From Ovis canadensis (lineage: Eukaryota; Chordata; Mammalia; Artiodactyla; Bovidae): 64,000 nt of DNA. The DNA lies in NCBI RefSeq assembly GCF_042477335.2, contig NC_091727.1:125953501-126017500 (forward strand). The letters are read 5' to 3'. Both the position numbers and the translations under genes were made by a program. This document shows positions 52,374 through 63,919 of this stretch, piece by piece (position 1 is the stretch's first letter; each line of letters opens with the position of its first letter). The notes below the pieces were generated by a model. It was given only the letters and a program-made list of their open reading frames with translations, did no database searches and was not told the DNA's origin.

Positions 52374-52571
52374 GGGACTACCCTGGTGGTCCAGCAGCTA
52401 AGACTCCCACACTCCCAATGCAGAGGGCCAGGGGGTCCGGGAACTAGATCCCACATGCTGTGACTAAGAGTTCAAATGCTGCATCTAAAGAGCTCAAATG
52501 CCACAGCGAAGATAGAAGATCCTATGTGCAGCAACTAAGACCTGAAGCACTGAAATAAATAAACAAATTTT
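52374..52571 (+). mobile_element. CHR-type SINE, diverged
   Basis: GGGGGACTACCCTGGTGGTCC head, a shortened B-box region and AATAAATAAACAAATTTT tail. Ends where the next L1 duplication starts. Confidence 0.8.
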
Positions 52572-52587
52572 AAAAGGAAGCAACTGA

Positions 52588-53334
52588 TCTAACGAGGTGG
52601 ATGAAACTGGAGCCTATCATACAGAGTGAATTAAGTTAGAAAGAAAAAGACAAATACTGTATGCTGCTGCTGCTGCTAAGTCGCTTCTGTCGTGTAGGAC
52701 TGTGTGCGACCCCATAGACGGCAGCCCACCAGGCTCCCCTGTCCCTGGGATTCTCCAGGCAAGAACACTGGAGTGGGTTGCCATTTCCTCCTCCAATGCA
52801 TGAAAGTGAAAAGTGAAAGTGAAGTCGCTCAGTCGTGTCCGACTCTTAGCGGCCCCATGGAGTGCAGCCCACCAGGCTCCTCCGTCCATGGGATTTTCCA
52901 GGCAAGAGTACTGGAGTGGGGTGCCATTGCCTTCTCCCAAACAGTGTATATTAACCCAAATATATGGAATTTAGAAAGAAGGTAACAATGATCCTTCAGG
53001 CAGGACAGCAAAGGAGACACAGATGTAAAGAACAGACTTTTGGACTATGTGGGAAAAGGCAAGGGTGGGATGATTTGAGAGAATAGCAGTGAAACATGTA
53101 TATTACCATATGTAAAACAGATGACCAGTGCAAGTTTGATGCCTGAAATAGGGCACTCAGAGCTGGTGCTCCAGGACAACCCACAGGGATGGGATGGGGA
53201 GGGATGTGGGAGGGGGGTTCAGGATGGGGAGACACATGTGCACCCATGGGTGATTCATATCTACGTATGGCAAAAAGCATCACAATATTGTAAAGTAATT
53301 ATCCTGCAATTACAATAAATTAATTAATTCTTTA
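52588..53334 (+). mobile_element. L1_BT LINE 3' end, split by a Bov-A2
   Basis: Begins TCTAACGAGGTGGATGAAACTGG (end of ORF2), 3' UTR with G-rich tract 53196-53220, end TTACAATAAATTAATTAATTC. Flanked by AAAAGGAAGCA(A/G)CTGA (52572-52587, 53335-53350). Confidence 0.95.
52663..52937 (-). mobile_element. Bov-A2 SINE, antisense
   Basis: (CTG)n start, two BovA units and linker GAAAAGTGAAAGTGAAG, ending GTGCCATTGCCTTCTCCC. The target duplication is short (CTGTAT / GTGTAT). Confidence 0.9.
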
Positions 53335-53350
53335 AAAAGGAAGCAGCTGA

Positions 53351-53757
53351 GTTTCAAAGTCACGGCTTCATTTCAAGGAAAGGGGGGAATTGGCAAACCT
53401 TGTGGTCCAGGAGGCCCAAGAGCCAAAACTGCCTGCCCCTGGCTGCTACCTCCCTCTCCCTTTTGCATTCTGCCTTCCCTCCAAGAGAAACAAGTCACAA
53501 AAAGAGTCATCACCCCTTGAGCATGTGCTGTGAGGCCAGCACTGACGCCATGCAAGGCACTGTCAGCCATATCATGTCAAGTTAATGTGCTTGACAACCC
53601 CTGTGATAGACAGGCTGTGATTTTGGGAAAATGGACTAGGCCAGAGCCATCTTTAGAAGGCTTTAACTGGCGTTATTTAATCCTTTGCTGTACCAAACCC
53701 TGAGGAGTCCCCTAGTGCTCTCCCAGCTATACTTGATGAAAGACACAGAAGGGAGTT
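53351..53757. other. Unassigned sequence
   Basis: No recognised feature. Confidence 0.3.
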
Positions 53758-53765
53758 CAGAGAAG

Positions 53766-54754
53766 TTCAGTTCAGTTCAGCTCAGTTCAGTCGCTCAGTC
53801 ATGTCTGACTCTTTGTGATGCCATGGACTGCAGCACCCCAGGCTTTCCTGTCCATCACCAACTCCTGAAGCCTGCTCAAACTCATGTCTATTATGTTGGT
53901 GATGCCGTCCAACCATCTCATCCTCTGTCGTCCCCTTCTCCTCCTGCCTTCAATCTTTCCCAGGATCAGGGTCTTTTCCAATGACTCAGTTCTTCGCATC
54001 AGATGGCCAGTGTATTGGAGTTTCAGTTTCAGCATCAGTCCTTCCAATGAATTTTCAGGACTGATTTCCTTTAGGATTGACTGGCTGGATCTCCTTGCAA
54101 TCCAAGGGATTCTCAAGAGTCTTCTCCAACACCACAGTTCAAACGCATCAATTCTTCGGGGCTCAGCTTGCTTTATAGTCCAACTCTCACATCCATACAT
54201 GACTAGTGGAAAAAACATAGCTTTGACTAGATGGGCCTTTGTTGGTAAAGGAATGTCTCTGGTTATTAATATGCTGTCTAAGTTGGTCCTAGCTTTTCTT
54301 CCAAGGAGCAAGCGTCTTTTCATTTCATGGCTGCAGTCACCATCTGCAGCATTTTGGAGCCCCCCAAAATAAAGTCTGTCACTGTTTCCATTGTTTCCCC
54401 ATCTATTTGCCATGAAGTGATGGGACCAGATGCCATAATCTTAGTTTTCTGAATGTTGAGCTTTAAGCCAACTTTTTCACTCTCCTCTTTCACTCACTTT
54501 CAAGAGGCACTTTAGTTCTTGTTTGTTTTCTGCCATAGGGTGGTGTCATCTGCATGTCTGAGCTTATTGATATTTCTCCCGGCAATCTTGATTCCAGCTT
54601 GTGCTTCATCCAGCCCGGCATTTCTCATGATGTACTCTGCATATAAGTTAAATAAGCAGGGTGACAATATACATCCTTGACATACTCCTTACCCGATTTG
54701 GAAACAGTCTGTTGTTCCATGTCCAGTTCTAACTGTTGCTTCTTGACCTGCATA
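53766..54754 (-). mobile_element. BovB LINE 3' part, antisense, about 1 kb
   Basis: Terminus TTCAGTTCAGTTCAGCTCAG at left, truncated inside the reverse transcriptase at right (CTTCTTGACCTGCATA). Flanked by CAGAGAAG (53758-53765, 54755-54762). Confidence 0.95.
53799..54754 (-). pseudogene. BovB reverse transcriptase C-terminal fragment
   Basis: The minus-strand frame 54413-53799 is open for 204 codons ([18 protein letters not shown] to [10 protein letters not shown]), covering thumb and C-terminal parts. Upstream the catalytic region is damaged: a frameshift lies near 54500 (CACTCACTTTCAAGAGG) and the motif C region reads SDMQMTPP in shifted frame. Not coding for a host product. Confidence 0.85.
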
Positions 54755-54762
54755 CAGAGAAG

Positions 54763-54944
54763 CTGGCTAGTGCTTAAAAGATCACACAGCCTTGAAGAGC
54801 AGAAATAGGATTGGCTTGTCTGGGATTAGATTAAGCCTGAGAAACTTGCTACTACTTCCCAGGGTTATCGCAGAGCACCTCAGGAGCTCTAGTTCCCAAC
54901 TTGCAACTGTGCGGCTCTTACACAATCCCAGGAAGCCATTTATT
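54763..54944. other. Unassigned sequence
   Basis: No recognised feature. Confidence 0.3.
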
Positions 54945-55145
54945 CATGATAGTAATTCCTGACATTGACATAGCACTTAACATTTTGCAAAAACGTTCCC
55001 TGTATCATTGTATATCTTATAGTCACAAATCTGATGGAGATCAGACAAGAAAATTACCCCAATTATATAGATGAGGAAACATTTTCAGAGGGGTTACATG
55101 ACTCAGCCAAAGTTATAAAGCCAGGAAATTCATGATCCAGAACTA
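54945..55145 (-). mobile_element. MIR SINE, antisense
   Basis: CATAGCACTTAACATTTTGC, ATTATATAGATGAGGAAAC and CAGCCAAAGTTATAAAGCC in antisense MIR order. Confidence 0.75.
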
Positions 55146-55254
55146 AAATATAGGAGGCAGTGAAGGAAGGGAGCTACTGTATGTGGTTGCTACACATTTT
55201 TGTTCTGTTCAGCCAACTAAGTAGCATCTATGCTGGGATTATGGGGGCACAGTA

Positions 55255-55505
55255 TTACTCAGTGGCGTAAAACATGGATTTTGATATTTATTCACCAGGT
55301 GGCCCTGGATGAGTCACTGACCAGCTCTGTGCCTGAATTTCTTCATCTATAAAATGTAGATACATAACAAAAGTGCCTACTTCCTAGAGTCATTGTAAGA
55401 ACTCTCCTATGAGATGCCTCATATAGAGCAGTTAAAAGTTCATGGCATTTAGCACAATGCTTTGCATCCTGGGAGAATTCCATACCTATCAACTATTCTT
55501 TATCT
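55255..55505 (+). mobile_element. MIR SINE
   Basis: GGTGGCCCTGGATGAGTCACTGACC, TCTTCATCTATAAAATGTAG and GTCATTGTAAGAACTCTCC follow sense MIR order. Confidence 0.8.
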
Positions 55506-55687
55506 GTTTTAAAATACTCAAGATGTGGCTCTTGTCCACAAGTACAAATACAAAGTAGATCTTTGTGAGGCTGTGGAGCCTGCCAAGGTTATTTTGTAAT
55601 AGATGCTTTGATACAGAGCAAATTTATTCATAAGGAAGAGGAGCCCAAAGATGGAAGACACGATCACAAAAGGTGATCTGAGAGGCT
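55506..55687. other. Unassigned sequence
   Basis: No recognised feature. Confidence 0.3.
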
Positions 55688-55977
55688 ATTCAGTTCAGTT
55701 CAGTCACTCAGTTGTGTCTGAATCTTCAAGACGCCATGGTCTGCAGCACCCCAGGCTTCCCTGTCCATCACCAACTCCCGGAGCTTGCTCAGACTCATGT
55801 CCATTGAGTCGGTGATGCCATCCAACCATCTCATCCTCTGTCGTCCCCTTCTCTTCCTGCCTTCAATCTTTCCCAGCATCAGGATCTTTTCCAAGGAGTC
55901 AGTGCTTCACATCAGGTGGCCAAAGTATTGGAATTTCAGCTTCAGCATCGGTCCTCCCAATGAATATTCAGGACTGA
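55688..55977 (-). mobile_element. BovB LINE 3' end, antisense
   Basis: CAGTTCAGTTCAGTCACTC terminus. The minus-strand frame 55894-55700 reads [20 protein letters not shown], the basic BovB C-terminal segment. Truncated after GAATATTCAGGACTGA. Confidence 0.9.
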
Positions 55978-56452
55978 ATAGTTTGTAGTAATCCCTTTTG
56001 CATTGTCTGCTGTCCCTGGGGCCACTGGAGGGCAAAGCGACAATGGGTTGCACCTGTTTTCATCCGTATCAAAAAGTGGCTTTACCATCTCCAACCTGAA
56101 CTCTGTCGGTGCCACCCTTCAGAGCTGGCACCTTTCCAATGGGTCAACATACTCCCTCCCTCTCCCTAAATGTAGATGTCAGCCAGAGACACCTACTCCT
56201 GTCTCCCCAAAAGGTAGAAGGGTGCAGAGAGACAGGCCCATTGGAAAAATGGAGGGGGAGGAACCAGGTGGGAATGGGGACAGGTATGGTACAGTGACAG
56301 GAAGACTGACAAAAACAAAAGAATGCTGCCTCCTCTGGATACAGCCAGTTGAAAGGGGAAACCAGCTCTAAAGAACTCAGGGGGCAGGGGGCAGCCAACA
56401 CTGTGACAGTACTAAATGCCACTAAACTGTTCACTTTCGAATGGTCACTTGC
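55978..56452. other. Unassigned sequence
   Basis: Frames to 122 codons with no recognisable domain; probably not coding. Confidence 0.35.
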
Positions 56453-56565
56453 AGGAACTGTGCTGGTGGTTAAGACGGCACTCCCAATGCAGAGGGCACG
56501 GGTTCGATCCCTGGTCAGGGAACTAAGATCCCACAGGTCGCACAGCATGGCCAAAACAAAAAAGG
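56453..56565 (+). mobile_element. CHR-type SINE
   Basis: GTGCTGGTGGTTAAGACGGC head, GGGTTCGATCCCTGGTCAGG B-box region (well conserved) and GGCCAAAACAAAAAAGG end. Confidence 0.85.
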
Positions 56566-56854
56566 TTAATTACATGTTATTTGGATTTTACTTCCATATA
56601 AAAAAGAATCCAGGGACTCATGACACCACAGTCCCAGAGAGAATTTTTTGCAGAAATGGGCCCTGGCCTGGGATTCAAAGAGCCTCGAACAGGCAACGAA
56701 TGCCTATTTGTGTCTCTCCTGTAACCTGTCCTCTCTGGGCTGCCCACTCATGTGGTGATAGTGTATGTGTGTGTCTGGGTGTGTGTGCGGTTTCTCAAAG
56801 CAGCTCCTATAACTCTTGACTGCAGGAATTTTCGCAAATAACACTTAATCCTTG
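56566..56854. other. Unassigned sequence
   Basis: GT-rich 56758-56790; otherwise unrecognised. Confidence 0.3.
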
Positions 56855-57050
56855 TTAAACTCATGTTCTAAGCCCATCTTTCATCCTCACAGCAATCCCC
56901 ATAGGTAGGGACTATTATCATACCCACTTTACAGATGAGAGAATGGAGCCCCAGAAAGGTTCAGGAGTTGCTACAAAGTCACCTAGTAAGTGAAGTGTAC
57001 AGGCTCAAACCCAAAGCCAGGCACTGAAGCTCTCTACTTCCTGCACCGAA
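56855..57050 (-). mobile_element. MIR SINE, antisense
   Basis: CCTCACAGCAATCCCCATAGG, CACTTTACAGATGAGAGAATGG and AAGTCACCTAGTAAGTGAAG. Confidence 0.85.
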
Positions 57051-57094
57051 CACCTGCACTCTTTCAGGTTCAGAACAGTATGTTTATACATATG

Positions 57095-57300
57095 GGTCTT
57101 CCCTGGTGGCTCAGACAGTAAAGAATCTGCCTGCAATGCAGGAGACCTGGGTTCGATCCCTGGGTCAGGAAGATCTTCTGGAGAAAGAAATGGCCACCCA
57201 CTCCAGTATTCTTGCCTGGAGAATTCCATGGACAGAGGAGCCTGGTGGGCTACAGTCCATGGAGTCACAAAGAGTCGGACATGACTGAGTGACTAACACA
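57095..57300 (+). mobile_element. Bov-tA SINE, well preserved
   Basis: CTTCCCTGGTGGCTCAGACAG head, GGGTTCGATCCCTGGG B-box, BovA unit and GACTAACACACACA end; among the least diverged Bov-tA copies here. Confidence 0.95.
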
Positions 57301-57384
57301 CACATATGTCTACACATAGAAGAAGCTCAATAAATCCCCATCAAAGGAATGCCTCACTTCCATCTGTTAAGCTCCTGCTCAGCT

Positions 57385-57565
57385 CTCTAACTCATTTGAT
57401 GTTCAGAGCCCTATGAATTTAATGCTATCATCAGCCCCACTTTACAGGTGAGGAACCTAAAGCTCAGAGATGTTAAATAACTTGCTTAAGTTTATACAGC
57501 TCATCGATGGCAACACTCTGATCCAAACTCAGACCTGTCAGCCAGATCTTTCTCAACTGTCTTCC
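57385..57565 (-). mobile_element. MIR SINE, antisense
   Basis: CTTTACAGGTGAGGAACCTAAAGC and TTTATACAGCTCATCGATGGC in antisense MIR order. Confidence 0.8.
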
Positions 57566-58264
57566 AGAAACTTCTCTGGGGCTGCCTGCTCAGTAAAGCC
57601 CAGCTGGGTCCTTCTGTGCACCCATGTAAGTTGGCCTTGATTTGGATGTAAACAGGGGAGATACAAATAAGAGACTGGCCTCTAATTCAATGCATGGAAA
57701 ACATGATCACAGCAGGCAGGCAGAGAAGGGTGCTGCCATGGGGGAAAGGAGGGAGGCAAGGCCTGGAAAATTCTGATGGAGGCAGGGGCTATGCCCCATC
57801 TGCTCCAACCAGAGGAGAGACATTTTGGCTCTTCTTACAGCAAAAGCAACAAACCGGAAGCATGCCACAGTCAGCATGAAACGAGAATCTTCCTTGGACA
57901 TCTGATTCTAAGAAATGAGTCTCCAAGCTGGAGGAGGCAGCCAGGTTCAGGCAGCCTGTACCCTGACACCTCATCAGAATTATGCTGCTGTCTGTGGGAG
58001 CCTCAGCTCAGCCCCAACTGCCACCCACCAGGAGGGGCTGAATTTCCCCTGTGACCTGTATCATGGGCTGTTTTGCTTCATACCCCCCTTCCATGTGCTG
58101 CCAGCCTTTGTTTCAGCTTCTTCCGTTGGGCGCTCCGTTCTGTTCTGGGGATCAGAGTGACTCTCACAGGGCCAAGCCACATGGCTCACACGGTGATGCC
58201 ACAGTCCAGGGGTCAAGATGGATGGACTACCTATCCAGAGAGCTCTGTGGGCCCACCCTACTTC
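57566..58264. other. Unassigned sequence
   Basis: GC is higher than around it. Several overlapping frames of 60-114 codons occur on both strands with no known domain. Confidence 0.35.
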
Positions 58265-58267
58265 ACT

Positions 58268-58495
58268 TAGAGCAGCAGTGCCCAACCTTTTTGGCACCAG
58301 GGACCTGTTTCATGGAAGACAATTTTTTTTTCCATGGACTGGGAGTTGGGGGGAACAGTTTCTGGATGATTCAAGTACATTACATATTACATTAGTGATA
58401 CAGTTTATTTATATTATTATTATTACATCAGCTCCATTTAAGATCATCAGGGGTTAGATCCCAGAGCTTGGGATTCTCCTACACGGCTGAGCCCA
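58268..58495 (+). mobile_element. hAT-like nonautonomous DNA transposon relic
   Basis: CAGCAGTGCCCAACCTTTTTGG and GACCTGTTTCATGGAAGACA match a familiar mammalian nonautonomous transposon end (CAGTGGTCCCCAACC type). The interior is largely deleted and the 3' terminus not seen. Family name uncertain. Confidence 0.6.
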
Positions 58496-58555
58496 GAGGA
58501 CATGCTTCCAAAAAACGGTTGATTGATTGACAGGTGGATGGCAGGGTGATTCAGT

Positions 58556-58705
58556 CATAGAACTTTGCTATTCCAGGTGTGGCCCATGGACCAGAGGCAC
58601 TGGCATTACCAGAGAGTCTATTAAAAATGCAGAATCTCAGGCCTCAGCTCAGACTTTCTGAATCAGAAAGAGTTTTGAACCAGACTCCCAGGAGATTTAC
58701 ATGAC
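58556..58705 (-). mobile_element. MER5A-like hAT-Charlie relic
   Basis: GTGTGGCCCATGGACCAGAGG, TAAAAATGCAGAATCTCAGGCC and TTTCTGAATCAGAAAGAG follow MER5A order in reverse orientation. Confidence 0.75.
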
Positions 58706-58869
58706 CATTAAAGAGAGAGATGAACTGGTGTAGGACAGTGACTCAGAAAGGCTTGCACTGTAACCTCTGTTTAGTAGGTACTCATTCTCTGTTTTTTTCT
58801 GAATCCAGTAGTTTCTAAATGTTGTTGTACATTATTTCATCTGGGGTACTTTTTAGAAATTTTTTTTTC

Positions 58870-59234
58870 TTTGGAAATCATTTTAAACTAACAGAAGAGT
58901 TCTAAGAATAGTACAAGGAACCCTTGCCAGCAGGGTAAGCCCTCACCCAGATTTGCCAAATGTTAGCATTTTGCCATATTTGCTGTATTCATCCCTTGTT
59001 ATGTTTCTACATGGTATTTCCCCCTTTAATCCATTCACCTAAATTGCAGACATCATGTTCTTCACTCCTAAATATTCCAGCATGTATTTCCTAAGAACAA
59101 GAACATCCTCTTAGGTAACCACAATCTGGTTATCAAGTTCAGAAGTTTTAACATTGACACAGCAATATGATCTAATATACAGTCCATACTCAAATGTGGT
59201 CAATCAGCTCAATGACGTCCTTTATGGCAATTCT
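58870..59234. mobile_element. Ancient L1M-like noncoding fragment
   Basis: CATTTTAAACTAACAGAAGAG, TCCTAAGAACAAGAACATCC and CAGTCCATACTCAAATGTGG recall a common ancient L1 tract. Orientation not assigned. Confidence 0.5.
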
Positions 59235-59560
59235 GGTTTTCATCTGGAGCGCTTTTAAAATGCCGATGCCATGGTCCTATCCCCACACTGATTAAGAACG
59301 ATTCTCTGAGGGAGGGGCTTCTGCCTATAATAAATTTTCATTGGAGTATAATTGCTTTACAATATTGTGTTAGTTTCTGCTGTACAACAATGTGAAGCAG
59401 CTATTTATATATACATATCCCCTCCCTCTAGAACCTCCTTCCCACCTCCCCACATCCCACCCATCTAGGTCATCCCAGCACTGAGCTGAGCTCCCCGTGC
59501 TATACAATTTTAGGCTTTCCAGGAGATTCTAATGTGCAGCCAGGTTTAAGAACCTGTGTG
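59235..59560 (+). mobile_element. MER20/MER5-like hAT relic, split by an L1 tail
   Basis: 59235-59330 (GCGCTTTTAAAATGCCGATGCC) and 59515-59560 (AGATTCTAATGTGCAGCCAGG) are two halves of one small hAT-Charlie type element. Confidence 0.6.
59331..59513 (-). mobile_element. Artiodactyl L1 3' end, antisense
   Basis: CATTGGAGTATAATTGCTTTAC, CTGCTGTACAACAATGTGAAGC and CTCCCCGTGCTATACAATTTT; about 180 bp inserted in the hAT relic. Confidence 0.85.
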
Positions 59561-59807
59561 CCAAGGCTTTTTCTGTGGTCCCTAGAGTTCATAGGGGTAG
59601 AAACCCTTGCTCAAAGAGTGAGCCCTGAGTATAATTTGTCTAAGCCCCATGTCTCTTTTAATCTGAGTTCTGCCATTAGTCATTGCCTATAAGGTTCTTG
59701 GGCCTTTCTTCACTTCTTCTGATGCCACCACCCCGATGGGAACAAAACAGTTATTTTTCCATACTCCTATTTCCCCTATAGCCACTTGGCCCCTTCCTTC
59801 TTTCTTA
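59561..59807. other. Unassigned sequence
   Basis: No recognised feature. Confidence 0.3.
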
Positions 59808-59870
59808 AAACCAATACAGTATTGTAAAGTAAAATAAAGTAAAAATAAAAATTTTAAAAAAAAAGAAAGA
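59808..59870 (+). mobile_element. L1_BT extreme 3' end
   Basis: AAAACCAATACAGTATTGTAAAG followed by an A-rich tail; only the last few dozen bases of L1_BT were inserted. Confidence 0.7.
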
Positions 59871-60727
59871 AATGGAGCCTCTAATGGCATCTGCTCTGGG
59901 CTGTGTTCTCCACAAAGCTGCATCTAACAAGTTGGCTACTACACCTGGAATTACAGAAGAGCAAGGGCAGGTGGTGGAAAAGAAAGCCAGAGATGCAGCA
60001 AATCAATTAAGAAGAGGGCCAAATTTCTCTCTGGGCTGGCCACAAAGTTTCTCCAGAGTTCAAAGACTGCTTGATTAGAACTAGGCGGTTCTCAAATTAC
60101 CTTGGTTTGGAAAACAAGCCACTGAGGTGAGCAGATGTAGCAATCTGCAGCTAGAGTGGACACAAAGGTGATGTACAGATGGGGAGCAATTGAGAAACTC
60201 CAGCTAATCCCAGGAGCCAGCAGGCTTTTGCATTTCCTGAAAGAATTTGGGTCAAACTAACTGGTTGGTTTAATTGATTCAATGGAGCTCTTCTGTTTCC
60301 AGCCATGAGCAGATGAAGGGGAAGCCTGGCATGTCTGTGAGGGAGCTCATGTTATTTAGTTAGCTGGGTCACCCATTTCCCCAGCCTTGAAATAGCATGG
60401 CCACCATCACCGCCACTCCTTTTCCCACCCAAACATCTGTGTCACTGCAAACAAAGAAACTCAGTTTTCTTTGAAAAGGCTCCATCAGAGGAGGTCGAGT
60501 CCAGATTTGCATGTGTTGGTGAGTATATTCTGGAAGAAAGGTGAAGGCACAAAGCAGATCATTTGGCTTCAAAGCAGTTTTGTTGATGCCTGACAAATTG
60601 ACTCGCTTTTAGGATGTATTGACATTCTTTACTATTCGAGAGAATTAGTCTACTCAGATGGATGGCTTTAACAGATACATCTTTGCAGTTAGTCAATGAC
60701 AAAATATTTGTGAGTGGCCATTGAAAA
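59871..60727. other. Unassigned unique sequence
   Basis: No repeat or domain recognised. Longest minus-strand frame is 75 codons. Confidence 0.4.
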
Positions 60728-60730
60728 ATC

Positions 60731-61826
60731 AAGAGAGTTCCAGAAAAACATCTGTTTCTGCTTTATTGACTATGCCAAAGCCTTTGACTGTGTGGATCAC
60801 AATAAACTGTGGAAAATTCTGAAAGAGATGGGAATACCAGACCACCTAACCTGCCTCTTGAGAAACCTGTATGCAGGTCAGGAAGCAACAGTTAGCACTG
60901 GACATGGAACAACAGACTGGTTCCAAATAGGAAAAGGGGTACGTCAAGGCTGTATATTGTCACCCTGCTTACTTAACTTCTATGCAGAGTACATCATGAG
61001 AAACGCTGGATTGGAAGAAACACAAGCTGGAATCAAGATTTCCGGGAGAAATATCAATAACCTCAGATATGCAGATGACAGCACCCTTATGGCAGAAAGT
61101 GAAGAGGAGCTAAAAAGCCTCTTGAAGAAAGTGAAAGAGGAGAGTGAAAAAGTTGGCTTAAAGCTCAACATTCAGAAAACGAAGATGATGGCATCTGGTC
61201 CCATCACTTCATGGGAAATAGATGGGGAAACAGTAGAAACAGGGTCAGACTTGATTTTTCTGGGCTCCAAAATCACTGCAGATGGTGACTGCAGCCATGA
61301 AGGTAAAAGACGCTTACTCCTTGGAAGGAAATTTATGACCAACCTTGATAGTATATTCAAAAGCAGAGACATTACTTTGCTGACTAAGGTCCGTCTAGTC
61401 AAGGCTATGGTTTTTCCTGTGGTCATGTATGGATGTGAGAGTTGGACTGTGAAGAAGGCTGAGCACTGAAGAATTGATGCGTTTGAACTGTGGTGTTGAA
61501 GAAGACTCTTGAGGGTCTCTTGGACTGCAAGGACACCCAACCAGTCCATTCTGAAGGAGATCAACCCTGGGATTTCTTTGGAAGGAATGATGCTAAAGCT
61601 GAAGCTCCAGTACTTTGGCCACCTCATGCGAAGAGTTGATTCACTGGAAAAGACTCTGATGCTGGGAGGGATTGGGGGCAGGAGGAGAAGGGGACGACAG
61701 AGGATGAGATGGCTGGATGGCATCACGGACTCGATGGACCTGAGTCTGAGTGAACTCCGGGAGTTGGTGATGGACAGGGAGGCCTGGCATGCTGCGATTC
61801 ATGGGGTCGCAAAGAGTCGGACATGA
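60731..61826 (+). pseudogene. BovB reverse transcriptase core and C-terminus, nonsense-mutated
   Basis: Open from 60714 to 61469, though the first codons precede the element. Contains motif A FIDYAKAFDCVDH, motif B GVRQGCILSPCLLNFYAEY and YADD at residue about 119. It stops at GAGCACTGA (61467-61469), followed by a second TGA at about 61498. The frame resumes as 61509-61826 ([20 protein letters not shown] to VAKSRT). No endonuclease, so not autonomous. Confidence 0.9.
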
Positions 61827-61850
61827 CTGAGCAAATGAACTGAACTGAAC
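60731..61850 (+). mobile_element. BovB LINE, 5'-truncated, young
   Basis: Starts at AAGAGAGTTCCAGAAAAAC, just before motif A of the reverse transcriptase, and ends AACTGAACTGAACTGAATG. Confidence 0.95.
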
Positions 61851-61950
61851 TGAATGTCTTTCCTCTTCACAAGAACTTAATAATGTGCAAAATGAGATCA
61901 TTCCCCCTGGCCCAGGACTTGAGAACATTTTGAATTGTGGTCATCCAGCC

Positions 61951-62145
61951 TGGGAATCCCTGGAGGCTCAGCTGGTAAAGAATCTGCCTGCAATGAGGGA
62001 GACCTGGGTTTGATCCCTGGGTTGGGAAGATTCCCTGGAGAATGGCTACTCACTCTAGTATTCTGGCCTGGAGAATTCCATGGACTGTATAGTCCATGGG
62101 GTCACAAAGAGTCAAACACAACTGAGTGATTTTCACTTCACTGAT
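61951..62145 (+). mobile_element. Bov-tA SINE
   Basis: AATCCCTGGAGGCTCAGCTGG head, BovA unit with a short deletion after ATTCCCTGGAGAATGGC, and GTGATTTTCACTTCACTG end. Confidence 0.9.
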
Positions 62146-62563
62146 TGAGAACTAAAGAATACTCAACTTATTGCCAGAGTCCAAAAGGAGGGCACCCCGT
62201 ATTACTAGATAACTGTTAGAAAATTCCTCAATTAGGACCCCGTGTACACTGTCATTGCCATTTCTAACATCTCCCTCAACAGAGGACTCCTTGTCTGATT
62301 ACAGGTTTTGGTCCCTGCCAGTAAGACAGAATGTGCTTAAATTGATCAAAGATGTGTGAATTGCACATATCTCAAATTTTTGTACAAAAAGGCCAGCTTC
62401 AGGAAATGTTTTCTTAGAGTATAGTTCACATAGCTTAATTCAAGCTAGCAAAGGGATTGTCTTTCACATTAGGACTATTAAAACTTGGTTAATATTCTCT
62501 CCAACCATGAATTTTCATTTTTTGGTTACTTAATATGTATATTAAATATATACATTGTGTGCA
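62146..62563. other. Unassigned sequence
   Basis: AT-rich at 62536-62555; otherwise unrecognised. Confidence 0.3.
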
Positions 62564-62564
62564 T

Positions 62565-62697
62565 CCCCTGGAGAAGTAAATGGCAAACCCAACCAGTATC
62601 CTCGCCTGGAGAATTCCATGGACAGAGGAGCCTGGTGGACTGTAGTCCATGGCGTCACAAAGAGTTGGACATGACTGAGTGACTAATACTTTTACTT
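62565..62697 (+). mobile_element. BovA unit without tRNA-like head
   Basis: CCCCTGGAGAAGTAAATGGC to GGACATGACTGAGTGACTAATAC; 5'-truncated Bov-tA or single BovA. Confidence 0.85.
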
Positions 62698-62789
62698 CAC
62701 TACATAGCCAGAAACGAGCCAACACTAAACAAACTTTAAAAGTGCACAAGGCTTGTCCTTCCAAAACTGTTCTCTCCCACGTATTTTTT

Positions 62790-63919
62790 TCATTTTTTTA
62801 TTGAAGGATAATTGCTTTACAGAATTTTGTTGTTTCCTATCAAACTTCAACGTGAATCAGCCATATATATATATATATATATATATCCTCTCCTTTTTGA
62901 ACCTTCTTCCCAACTTCTGTCCCATCCCATTCCTCTAGATTGATATTGAGCCCCTGAGTCATACAGCAAATTCCCGTTGGCTATCTATTTTACGTATGGT
63001 AATGTAAGTTTCCATGTTACTCTTTCCGTACATCTCATCCTCTCCTCCTCCTATGTCCATAAATCTATTCTCTATCTCTGTTTCTCCATTGCTGCCCTGT
63101 AAATAAATTATTCAGTACCATTTTTCTAGATTCCATATATATGCATGCATTAGAATATGATATTTATTTTTCTCTTTCTGACTCACTTCACTCTGTATAA
63201 TAGATTCTAGGTTCATCCACCTCATTAGAACTGGCTCAAATACATCCCTTTTATGGCTGAGTAATATTCCATTGTGTGTATGTACCACTACTTCTTTATC
63301 CATTCATCTGTCGATGGACATCTAGGTTGCTTCCATGTTCTAGCTATTGTAAAAAGTGCTTCAGTGAACAATGGGATACATGTGTCTTTTTCAATTTTGG
63401 TTTCCGAAGGCAAAGGCACCCCACTCTAGTACTCTTGCCTGGAAAATCCCATGGACAGAGGAGCATGGTAGGCTGCAGTCCATGGGGTCGCTAAGAGTCG
63501 GGCATGACTGAGCGACTTCACTTTCACTTTTCACTTTCATGCATTGGAGAAGGAAATGGCAACCCACTCCAGTGTTCTTGCCTGGAGAATCCCAGAGACA
63601 GTGGGCTCCCGTCTATGAGGGTTGCACAGAGTCGGACACGACTGAAGCAACTTAGCAGCAGTAGCAGCAGCAGGGGTATATGCCTAGGAGTGGAATTGCT
63701 GGGTCATATGGTGGTTTTATTCCTAGTTTTGTAAGGAATTTCCATACCATCTTCCATAGTGGCTGTTTCAGTTTACATTCCCACCAACAGTGCAATAGCA
63801 TTCCTTTTTCTCCACACCCTGTCCAGCATTTATTGTTTGTAGAATTTTGATGATTGCCATTCTGCCTAGTATGAGGTGATATCTCACTGTAGTTTTGATT
63901 TGCATTTCTCTAATAATGA
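62790..63919 (-). mobile_element. L1_BT LINE 3' part, antisense, split by a Bov-A2
   Basis: TTTTTTATTGAAGGATAATTGC start, a (TA)n at 62862-62886, 3' UTR, then ORF2 C-terminal region on the minus strand (63303-63112 holds [19 protein letters not shown]). After the Bov-A2 it continues to CATTTCTCTAATAATGAG, where BovB begins. ORF2 is broken. Confidence 0.9.
63400..63676 (+). mobile_element. Bov-A2 SINE
   Basis: Two BovA units, linker CTTTCACTTTTCACTTTC and an imperfect AGC tail (AGCAGCAGTAGCAGCAGC). Inserted in the L1 ORF2 region. Confidence 0.95.

Noticed and set aside
55978..56452. Coding exon in the 122-codon frame at 56003-56371
   Set aside because: Overlapping frames exist on both strands, no domain is recognisable, and no splice or promoter context is visible.
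57097..57160. tRNA gene in the SINE heads
   Set aside because: Conserved B-box-like GGTTCGATCCC occurs, but in all Bov-tA and CHR heads; no tRNA cloverleaf is complete and target duplications mark them as SINEs.
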